Below are positions 48,522 to 56,120 of a DNA stretch of 64,000 bases, piece after piece; the first letter of the stretch is position 1, and each line of letters starts with the position of its first letter. A program made the position numbers and the translations under genes. The notes beneath the pieces are model-generated. The model saw nothing but the letters and a program-made list of their open reading frames with translations, did not search any database and had not been told where the DNA came from. Source of the DNA: Asticcacaulis sp. AC460 (lineage in GTDB: Bacteria > Pseudomonadota > Alphaproteobacteria > Caulobacterales > Caulobacteraceae); assembly GCF_000495795.1 (NCBI RefSeq), contig NZ_AWGD01000025.1:124001-188000 (forward strand), in the 5' to 3' direction.

Positions 48522-48546
48522 AATATATAATAATATAAAACCTGCA

Positions 48547-48560
48547 AGAATACGTATTCA
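48547..48560. promoter_or_regulatory. LacI operator before TonB receptor
   Basis: AGAATACGTATTCA, identical to the site at 47147-47160, 16 bases after a TATAAT box and therefore over the likely transcription start. Confidence 0.75.
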
Positions 48561-48865
48561 TCAAATGAAAAACTCAAATTTGCAAAAAGTTGTAAAATGT
48601 AAATTCCTTTAAAATCAATGATATGCGCTGTGTATTGCCAAATTTTGGTGGCGATATTGCAACATATTTCGCCGTTATATTTTCACATGTGCCGGATTGC
48701 GCTTTGAGTTTATTGCTTAAATATGGCGCAGATTTTACATTCAAGACTCAGGCGTCCGGCAGAGGCGCTCAGGTTGAGATAACAATAAACCAGGACCTGT
48801 ACACGGCGATCACGCAGGGAACGCGTTGGCATCGCCACAAAAACAGACTCATCAGGAGGATAGAC

Positions 48866-51670
48866 TTGATTACTCAGTATTCGAAAACCAAGCGAGCGGG
48901 ATTGCGGCTGCGGCTTCTGGGCTGCACCGCCCTGCTGGCCCTGGCGGCGGCGCCGGCCTTCGCCCAGGATCCGGCGCCCGCGCCGACCGGAGAAGCGGCG
49001 GCGACCGACGACGGCGTGATCGTGCTGCGCGGTATCCGCAAGGGCCTTCAGGACGCCATCACCGCCAAGAAGCGCAGTTCGTCGATCATCGAAGCGGTCT
49101 CGGCCGAAGACATCGGCAAGCTGCCCGACTCGTCCATCGCGGAATCGATCGCCCGCCTGCCGGGCATCGCCGCCCAGCGCGACAAGGGCCGCGCCCAGAC
49201 CCTGTCGATCCGCGGCCTGGGCCCGGACTTCACGGTCACCACGCTGAACGGCCGTGAGCAGGCCTCGACCAACGACAACCGTTCGGTCGAATACGACCAG
49301 TATCCGTCGGAAATGATCCAGCAGGTGCGGGTCTTCAAGACGCCCGACGCCAGCATGACCTTCCAGGGCCTGGCCGGCACCGCCGATCTGCAGACCGTCA
49401 AGCCGCTCAGCTACGCCCGCCGCAGCCTGTCGGTCATGGGCAAGCTGGAACGCAACAGCCAGGACGAACAGGTTCCGGGCCAGCCGACTTCCGGCGAACG
49501 CCTCAACCTGTCCTATGTCGACAGCTTCAAGGACAAGACCATCGGCGTCGCCCTGGGTCTGTCGCACAGCAAGACCCCGTACCAGGCCCAGACCCACGAG
49601 CCGTGGGGCTATCCGACCTACAGCGACGGCAATATGGTCATCGGCGGCGATAAGTCCGGCATCCAGTCGTCCTATTATGAGCGCGACTCGGTCATGGGCG
49701 TTCTGGAACTGAAGCCCAACGACCAGTTCCACGCCACCTTCGACCTGTTCCACTCGGACTTCCACGAATTGCAGACCATCCGCCGGCTGGAATACGGCAC
49801 GGTCTGGGGTTCGGGCGCGCTGCAACCCGGCTATACGGTCGAGGACGGCCGCATCACCAAGGGCACGTTCAACGGCGTGACCACCATCGTCGAAAACTAC
49901 ACCAACGACCGCAATGCCTCGATTGACAATTTCGGCGCCAACCTGGTGTTCAAACCCTCGGACAAATGGACCCTGGAAGCCGATCTCAGCAGCTCCAAGG
50001 TCGAACGCAGCGACCTGCGGCTGGAGTCGACCGCCGGCACCGGTGCTGCCGGTTCGGTCGTCCGCGATAACCTCAGCTTCGAAACCGTCGACGACGGCGT
50101 CATCCAGCTCGGCTCGACGCTCGACTATTCCGACTTCGACCATGTCTACCTGACCGATCCCGGCGGCTGGGGCAGCCCGCTGTACCGCGCCGGCTATGTC
50201 GGCAACCCGGAGGTCAAGGACGAGATTTCGGCGATCAAGCTGGCCGCTACGCGCGTTTTCAGCGACGGGCCGTTCCGCCAGGTCTCGGCGGGGATCAACC
50301 TGACCGACCGCAAGAAGAACAAGCACCAGTGGCAGGGCGAACTGCGCAACAAGACCGCCGCCGCCATGAAGGTGCCGGAAGCCTTCCGCACCGGCACGGT
50401 CGACACCTCGTTCTGGGGCAATCCCAACGGCATGATCTCCTACGACGCGCTGGGCCTGTACCGCAGCGGCTTCTGGAATGTGGTCGATGCCCGCGTCGAT
50501 CCGGCGGCCAATACCGGCGACCGTATCTTCGACATCACCCAGACCTGGGAGATGCAGGAGCAACTGACCACCCTGTTCGTCAAGGCGGATATCGATACCA
50601 CCGTCTTCGGCGTGCCGGTGACCGGCAATGTCGGCATCCAGTCGATTACCGCCGACCAGGAAGCCAACCAGGGCTTCACCAATGGCGCGACCGTAGCGGG
50701 CGATCCGACCAAGCTGATCGTTACCCAGGTCAAGGACGGCGAGAAATACACCGACATCCTGCCCAGCCTGAACCTCAACTTCAGCCTGCCGAACGACATT
50801 AGCCTGCGCGTCGCGGCGGCCACCACCATGGCCCGTCCGCGTATGGACGACATGGCGGGCGGCACCAGCTATAATGTCGCCGCCGATACCGCGCCGCCCT
50901 ATGTCAACGGCAACATCACCTACTACTGGGGCGCCGGCGGCGGTAACCCGCACCTGAAACCCTGGAAGGCCAATGCCTACGACATCTCGTTCGAGAAGTA
51001 TTTCGGGCGTAAGGGCTATGTCTCGATGGCGGCCTACTACAAGGAGCTGACCAGCTACATCTACTACCAGAGCGTGGCGACCGACTTCACCGGCTTCCCG
51101 CTGCCGACCCCGGCCGGCAACTATACCCGCGCCGATGCCAACCGGAACGGCTATACCGGAGCCCAGGCCAATGGCGACGGCGGCGGCTTCGTCCGCGGCG
51201 TCGAGTTCACCGCCTCGATCCCCGGCGACCTGATCCATGAGAACCTGGACGGGTTCGGGTTTATCTTCAGCGCGGCGCTGAATAACTCCAAGATCACCCC
51301 GGACGGCATCCATGCCGTGCCTCTGCCCGGCCTGTCGCCTAAGGTGATCAACACCACGCTGTACTATGAAAAGCGCGGCTTTTCGGCGCGGATCAGCCAG
51401 CGTTACCGCGAGGCGTGGCTGGGCCAGGTGCCCAACTTCGACTCGTCGCTGGGTTCGCAGTGGGTCGACGAGGAAACCGTGGTCGACGCTCAGGTCGGCT
51501 ACAACTTCGAGGACGGGCCGCTGAAGGGGCTGTCGCTGAACCTGTCGGCCTATAATCTAACGGACCAGCCGTTCCGCTACTATGCCGGCGAAAACCAGAC
51601 CCAGAACATCCTGAAGTACGAGAACTACGGGACGACCTACCTGGTATCGGTCGGTTACCGCTTCTATTGA
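48866..51670 (+). CDS. TonB-dependent receptor of second utilisation locus
   Basis: 934 residues from a TTG start at 48866, set by a perfect AGGAGGA 5 bases upstream and the signal peptide that follows ((M)ITQYSKTKRAGLRLRLLGCTALLALAAAPAFA-QD). Plug: VIVLRGIRKGLQDAITAKKRSSSIIEAVSAEDIGKLPDSSIAESIARLPGI, then LSIRGLGPDF and EYDQYPSEMIQQVRVFKTPDA, closely resembling the receptor at 24391. The barrel ends VSVGYRFY. Expected role is oligosaccharide uptake, perhaps manno-oligosaccharides given the GH26 gene. A terminator follows directly, and a halogenase gene begins 44 bases downstream. Controlled by the operator at 48547. Confidence 0.95.
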   Translation: MITQYSKTKRAGLRLRLLGCTALLALAAAPAFAQDPAPAPTGEAAATDDGVIVLRGIRKGLQDAITAKKRSSSIIEAVSAEDIGKLPDSSIAESIARLPGIAAQRDKGRAQTLSIRGLGPDFTVTTLNGREQASTNDNRSVEYDQYPSEMIQQVRVFKTPDASMTFQGLAGTADLQTVKPLSYARRSLSVMGKLERNSQDEQVPGQPTSGERLNLSYVDSFKDKTIGVALGLSHSKTPYQAQTHEPWGYPTYSDGNMVIGGDKSGIQSSYYERDSVMGVLELKPNDQFHATFDLFHSDFHELQTIRRLEYGTVWGSGALQPGYTVEDGRITKGTFNGVTTIVENYTNDRNASIDNFGANLVFKPSDKWTLEADLSSSKVERSDLRLESTAGTGAAGSVVRDNLSFETVDDGVIQLGSTLDYSDFDHVYLTDPGGWGSPLYRAGYVGNPEVKDEISAIKLAATRVFSDGPFRQVSAGINLTDRKKNKHQWQGELRNKTAAAMKVPEAFRTGTVDTSFWGNPNGMISYDALGLYRSGFWNVVDARVDPAANTGDRIFDITQTWEMQEQLTTLFVKADIDTTVFGVPVTGNVGIQSITADQEANQGFTNGATVAGDPTKLIVTQVKDGEKYTDILPSLNLNFSLPNDISLRVAAATTMARPRMDDMAGGTSYNVAADTAPPYVNGNITYYWGAGGGNPHLKPWKANAYDISFEKYFGRKGYVSMAAYYKELTSYIYYQSVATDFTGFPLPTPAGNYTRADANRNGYTGAQANGDGGGFVRGVEFTASIPGDLIHENLDGFGFIFSAALNNSKITPDGIHAVPLPGLSPKVINTTLYYEKRGFSARISQRYREAWLGQVPNFDSSLGSQWVDEETVVDAQVGYNFEDGPLKGLSLNLSAYNLTDQPFRYYAGENQTQNILKYENYGTTYLVSVGYRFY

Positions 51671-51677
51671 TGAAAGG

Positions 51678-51713
51678 GCGCCTGCCGGGATCACCCGGCG
51701 GGCGCTTTTGTTT
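51678..51713 (+). terminator. Intrinsic terminator after TonB receptor
   Basis: 12-bp stem GCGCCTGCCGGG / CCCGGCGGGCGC with one G-T pair and loop ATCA, then TTTTGTTT. The T tract runs into the start of the next gene (ATG 51714), so halogenase expression depends on read-through. Confidence 0.85.
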
Positions 51714-53147
51714 ATGATAAAATCAATCGTTATTGCCGGTGGTGGCACGGCCGGCTGGATGACGGCCGCTGCCCTGGCCCGCGTTTTCGGGCCGTCGCTG
51801 AACATCACCCTGGTCGAATCCGACGAGATTGGCACCATCGGTGTCGGCGAAGCCACCATCCCGGCCATTGCCCGTTTCAACACCATGCTGCGCCTGGACG
51901 AGGACGCCTTCCTGCGCGAGACCCAGGGCACGTTCAAGCTGGGCATCGAATTCCGCGGTTGGCGCGAGCGCGGCCACAGCTATATGCATTCCTTCGGCGC
52001 GGTCGGGCGCGACCTGGCCTACCTGCCGTTTCATCACTACTGGTACCAGGACCGCATGCAGGGCGGTGACGCCGGTGAACTGGGCGACTATGACCTGAAC
52101 CACGCCGCCGCCTACGCCGGCCGGTTCGCCCGTGCCGACGACCTGGTCCACGCCTTCCACTTCGACGCCGGCCTCTATGCCGCCTTCCTGCGCCGCTATG
52201 CCGAGGCCGGTGGTGTCACCCGCATCGAAGGCCGCATCGCCGACGTCACGGTCGATGGCGACATCCGCTCACTTCGCCTGGCCGATGGCCGCGAGATCGC
52301 TGGCGACTTCTTCATCGACTGCACCGGCTTTCGCGCCCTGCTGATCGAAGGGGCGCTGAAGACCGGCTACGAGGATTGGCGCCACTGGTTGCCGTGCGAC
52401 CGCGCCCTGGCCGTGCCGTCGGCGCGGACGGGGGCGCTTCTGCCCTATACCCGGGCGACGGCCCAGGTGGCCGGCTGGACGTGGCGCATTCCGCTGCAGC
52501 ACCGCACCGGCAATGGACATGTCTACTGCTCCGCGCATACCAGTGACGACGAGGCCCATGCCGCCTTGATGGGGCAACTCGACGGCGAGGCACTGGCCGA
52601 TCCGCGTCCGATCCGCTTCACCACCGGCCGGCGCAAAAAACTATGGCACCGGAACTGCCTGGCGATCGGTCTGTCGGCCGGATTTATCGAGCCGCTAGAA
52701 TCGACCTCGATCCATCTCATCCAGTCGGCGATCGAGCGCTTCATCATGCTCTTTCCGCGCGGTCCAAATCACGATCGTCTGGCCGAAGACTTCAATAATT
52801 CCAGCATTATGGAAATGGAGAATATAAGGGATTTCATCATCTTACATTACCACGTCAACGGACGGTATGATGAAACCTTCTGGAATTCGTGCAGGAACAT
52901 GACCGTCCCCGACAGCCTGCACCACCGTATCGAACTGTTCCGCGAGACGGCGGCGCTTCACATTCCGACGGCGGATATCTTCCGTCTGCCGAGTTGGTTA
53001 CAGGTGCTGCACGGCCAGGGCGTCGAGCCCCAGGCGGTGCACCCGTTCACCGAACGGGTAGCGCGCGACGACCGGGCGCGGTTCCTGCGCGGGCAGCGCC
53101 ACGACTGCCGGGAACGGCTGAAACACCTGCCATCCCTTGCCGGATAA
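51714..53147 (+). CDS. Flavin-dependent halogenase family protein, C-terminus altered
   Basis: 477 residues from ATG 51714, which sits directly after the terminator T tract with no clear ribosome site. FAD motif IAGGGTAGWM, Lys in TQGTFKLGIEF, WxWxIP in AGWTWRIP, Glu in GFIEPLEST: the full halogenase set. The family normally ends with an H/D-x-x-Y/F-I-x-R-Y/H-C-like tail. Here it ends ERLKHLPSLAG, with the last 101 bases overlapping the oppositely oriented halogenase gene tail to tail. The functional effect is unclear. Likely belongs to the TonB-receptor locus; no flavin reductase is nearby. Confidence 0.92.
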   Translation: MIKSIVIAGGGTAGWMTAAALARVFGPSLNITLVESDEIGTIGVGEATIPAIARFNTMLRLDEDAFLRETQGTFKLGIEFRGWRERGHSYMHSFGAVGRDLAYLPFHHYWYQDRMQGGDAGELGDYDLNHAAAYAGRFARADDLVHAFHFDAGLYAAFLRRYAEAGGVTRIEGRIADVTVDGDIRSLRLADGREIAGDFFIDCTGFRALLIEGALKTGYEDWRHWLPCDRALAVPSARTGALLPYTRATAQVAGWTWRIPLQHRTGNGHVYCSAHTSDDEAHAALMGQLDGEALADPRPIRFTTGRRKKLWHRNCLAIGLSAGFIEPLESTSIHLIQSAIERFIMLFPRGPNHDRLAEDFNNSSIMEMENIRDFIILHYHVNGRYDETFWNSCRNMTVPDSLHHRIELFRETAALHIPTADIFRLPSWLQVLHGQGVEPQAVHPFTERVARDDRARFLRGQRHDCRERLKHLPSLAG

Positions 53148-54609
53148 GGTAGTCCAGGTGTGGCTCGGCATTTGCTGCGCGGCCGGCGATGTCGGCGCGC
53201 AGGTTGCGGCCCAGCTCGCGCAGGTCCTCGATCGGAAACCGTTCCGCCCACGGATCGGCTGTGTCGGGACGGATGCCGAAGCCTTCGAACATGCAGAGCC
53301 AACTGGCTTCGAAGAAGCTGTCCAGATCCTGGCGGACCAGATGCCCGCCGGCGCGGAACAGGTCGACCCGGTGCTGCAAGCTGTCCGGCAGTTCCATGCT
53401 ACGGCATTGATCCCAAAGGGATTCTCCCTGGCGGCGGTTGGCGCAGTAGTGCAAAATCAGGAAATCGCGGATGCGGGCATAGACGGTTTCTAGGTGTTGG
53501 TTGAACTCGGCTGCCAGACGCGGATCGGACGGCCGGGCGGGCCATAGGGCGATCAGCTTCTCGATGGCGACCTGGATCAGGGTGATGCTGGTCGACTCCA
53601 GTGGCTCCAGGAAGCCGCCCGCCAAACCGATGGCGATGCAGTTGTTTTTCCACGGCTTTTCGACATGTCCCGCGGTGAACTGCAACCGGTTGGCCGGCGC
53701 CAGGGCTTCGCCTTCCAGAGCTTGCCGCAGAGCCGCTTCGGCGTCGTCGTCGCTGATGTGAGCAGAGCTGTAGACATAGCCGTTGCCGACCCGGTGCTGC
53801 AACGGAATGCGCCACATCCACCCGCCGGGCTGTGCCGTGGCGCGGGTGAGCGGGGCGATGTCGTCGGGATTTTCCGGCGCACAGGGCAGAGCCACCGCGC
53901 GGTCGCACGGCAACCAGTTGCGCCAGTCGCGGTAAGGCGAGCCAACGGCTTGCTGGATCAGCAGGCCGCGAAAGCCCGAGCAGTCGATAAACAGGTCGCC
54001 CTCGATCCGCCGGCCATTGTCGAGGCTCAAGGCGGTGATATCGCCGCTTTCGGAATCCTGATCGATTGAGGTGATGCGGGCGTCTATGCGGGTGACGCCG
54101 TCCGCTTCGGCGCGGCGACGCAGGTGGGCAGCGAACAGGCCGGCGTCGAAATGTATAGCCCAGTCAAAGACTTCGAACTCGGCGCGTGGCGACTTGGTCG
54201 GCTCAGCGAACCGGCCGGCATAGGCCAGTTGCGTGCCAAGGCAATAGTCATCGAGGGGGTGCTCATCCATGCGCTGCCACAGGTGGTGGAAGGGCACGTG
54301 CCCGGCCGAGACGCCATACTGGCCGAACGAATGGAAGAAACGGTGGCCGGGATGGCGCCAGTCGGCGAACTCGATGCCGAGTTTGAGGGTGCCGTTGGTG
54401 GCGCGCATGACTTCACGGATGTCGAGGCCGGTCGCCTCAAAATACTTCTTAATAGCTGGAACTGTGGCTTCGCCGACCCCGACCGTACCGATGGCGGACG
54501 ATTCGATCAGGGTGATGTCGAGGCCGAGCGGCTTGAGGCGGTGGCTGAGCGCTGCGGCGGTCATCCATCCCGCTGTGCCGCCACCGGCGATAATGATACG
54601 TTTTGTCAT
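53047..54609 (-). CDS. Flavin-dependent halogenase family protein, extended C-terminus
   Basis: 520 residues. FAD motif IIAGGGTAGWM, Lys in TNGTLKLGIEF, WxWxIP in GGWMWRIP, Glu in GFLEPLEST. After EPHLDYLIRQG, where family members usually end (DYxxR-C), the frame continues 25 residues rich in Arg/Gly/Ala, encoded by the antisense of the neighbouring halogenase. This suggests a lost stop at the junction. An operator-like TGGTAACGTATTCA lies 52 bases upstream of the start, linking it to the LacI regulon of this locus although it faces the receptor gene. Confidence 0.92.
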   Translation of the reverse strand: MTKRIIIAGGGTAGWMTAAALSHRLKPLGLDITLIESSAIGTVGVGEATVPAIKKYFEATGLDIREVMRATNGTLKLGIEFADWRHPGHRFFHSFGQYGVSAGHVPFHHLWQRMDEHPLDDYCLGTQLAYAGRFAEPTKSPRAEFEVFDWAIHFDAGLFAAHLRRRAEADGVTRIDARITSIDQDSESGDITALSLDNGRRIEGDLFIDCSGFRGLLIQQAVGSPYRDWRNWLPCDRAVALPCAPENPDDIAPLTRATAQPGGWMWRIPLQHRVGNGYVYSSAHISDDDAEAALRQALEGEALAPANRLQFTAGHVEKPWKNNCIAIGLAGGFLEPLESTSITLIQVAIEKLIALWPARPSDPRLAAEFNQHLETVYARIRDFLILHYCANRRQGESLWDQCRSMELPDSLQHRVDLFRAGGHLVRQDLDSFFEASWLCMFEGFGIRPDTADPWAERFPIEDLRELGRNLRADIAGRAANAEPHLDYLIRQGMAGVSAVPGSRGAARAGTAPGRRALPVR

Positions 54610-54660
54610 GCCGACAGGCGTAACATCGGGCGGGGCTGACGCCTACGCCCGGTGGCCGAA

Positions 54661-54674
54661 TGGTAACGTATTCA
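54661..54674. promoter_or_regulatory. LacI operator before minus-strand halogenase
   Basis: TGGTAACGTATTCA combines half-sites of the 2612 site (TGGTAACG) and the 48547 site (CGTATTCA). It lies between the halogenase start and tRNA-Lys. Confidence 0.6.
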
Positions 54675-54694
54675 TCTGGGTGAGGAGAAGAGAA

Positions 54695-54770
<76 letters not shown>

Positions 54771-54968
54771 GAAACCATTCATCTTATCAGGCCTTGCGGC
54801 CTTTCCCTTTTGGGGAGGCGCCCTCATAATCGGTTTGTTTCCGCGTTGCAAGCCCTAATCCACAAATCTCATGACCGCAAATCAAAACGGGGAGAGCGCA
54901 ACCGGAAAGACCTTGTATGTTTAGTATTTCAATTTTAATTATTCGGTCAAAAGAATGAGGAAACCGAT

Positions 54969-55982
54969 ATGACCGTCTCCCGACGTACCGCCCTGGGCGG
55001 CATGAGTGCATTGGCCTTTGCGGCGGCGACCGGCGCCGTTGCGCAAACCGTGCCGGCCAAGGGCGAATTGAGCAACCCCAACGCCTCGCCCGAAGCCAAG
55101 GCCCTGTATGCCTGGTTGTGGAGCCAGTACGGCAAGAAGACCTTGACCGGCCAGCAGGAGTCGATCTGGCGCCAGCCCGACGGGCCGCGTTACGAGCTGA
55201 ACTATATCGAGCGCACGACCGGCAAGCTACCGGTGATCCTGGGGCTCGATTACATCGATCCCAACGATTACAACGCGCTGAACGACCGCGCTACCAAGTG
55301 GTACAAGGAAGAGGGCGGTATCCCCAGCATCTGCTGGCACTGGGGCAATCCGATGATCGGCACGGGGTACGACAATTCCAAAAAGTACTTCGACATGTAC
55401 AAGGCGTTCAAGCACGGAACGCCCGAAAACGCGGCCCTGGTCCGCGACCTGCGCATCATTGCTGATAACCTGACGGTGCTGCGCGACCGCGGCGTACCCG
55501 TGCTGTGGCGGCCGATGCATGAGTTCACCGGCAACTGGTTCTGGTGGGGTATGCAGGGACCGGAGCCATTCAAGGCGCTGTGGATCGCCATGTATAAGTA
55601 TTTCACCCATGAGCGGGGCCTGAACAACCTGATCTGGGTGCTGGGTTACACGGCCGAGGTCAAGCCGGGCTACTATCCTGGGCGGCAGTATGTCGATATT
55701 GCGGGCGCCGACACCTATGTCGATCACCACGGGCCGCTGAGCGAGATGTTCGCCGCCGTCAAGGCCGAGGTCGGCGACACCGTGCCGATCTGCCTGCACG
55801 AAAACGGCCCAATTCCCGATCCCGACAAACTGGGGCCCGATGCCGACTGGTTGTGGTTCATGACCTGGCATTCGGAATGGATCATGCCCGGCAAGCACAA
55901 TACCGACGCCAGTGTGAAGAAGGCCTATCTGTCGGAACGCTACCTGACCAAGGATGAGGTGGCCGGAGCTTTCAAGCTGTAG
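54969..55982 (+). CDS. GH26 beta-mannanase-like glycoside hydrolase, Tat-exported
   Basis: 337 residues. N-terminal twin-arginine type signal (MTVSRRTALGGMSALAFAAATGAVA). GH26 barrel: LTGQQESIW, LPVILGLDYID, ICWHWGNPM, acid/base Glu185 in LWRPMHEFTGNWFWWG, then DIAGADTYVDHHG and nucleophile Glu278 in ICLHENGPIPD. Family enzymes cleave beta-1,4-mannan (some act on mixed-linkage glucan or beta-1,3-xylan). It is separated from the halogenase gene by the tRNA and lacks an obvious operator of the locus type. Adjacency to LacI/TonB genes suggests a mannan-use locus, as inference. No clear terminator follows. Confidence 0.94.
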   Translation: MTVSRRTALGGMSALAFAAATGAVAQTVPAKGELSNPNASPEAKALYAWLWSQYGKKTLTGQQESIWRQPDGPRYELNYIERTTGKLPVILGLDYIDPNDYNALNDRATKWYKEEGGIPSICWHWGNPMIGTGYDNSKKYFDMYKAFKHGTPENAALVRDLRIIADNLTVLRDRGVPVLWRPMHEFTGNWFWWGMQGPEPFKALWIAMYKYFTHERGLNNLIWVLGYTAEVKPGYYPGRQYVDIAGADTYVDHHGPLSEMFAAVKAEVGDTVPICLHENGPIPDPDKLGPDADWLWFMTWHSEWIMPGKHNTDASVKKAYLSERYLTKDEVAGAFKL

Positions 55983-56120
55983 GGTGCGGCAAGGACGCAG
56001 GGGAAAAACCGGCGGCGATAACTTAAATTTGCAGAGAGGTCGCGGAATACCTCTGTTAAGAGCGCCGGTCATTGCGTAGTTTACGCGCAGTCTGTTTGAT
56101 AGCAAAGCCATTGGGGGGAT

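Larger units (their letters stand above)
48413..48865. other. 453-bp leader region of TonB receptor
   Basis: Very AT-rich between 48480 and 48610. Contains an imperfect palindrome (48486-48521), a TATAAT box (48526-48531), the operator at 48547-48560 and a long leader ending in AGGAGGA (48854-48860). The receptor frame is open back to 48623, but no good start or signal peptide lies there. Confidence 0.6.

Noticed and set aside
48710-51313. 867-codon antisense frame opposite the third TonB receptor
   Set aside because: Shadow of a high-GC gene; no ribosome site or recognisable domain, while the plus strand is a clear receptor.
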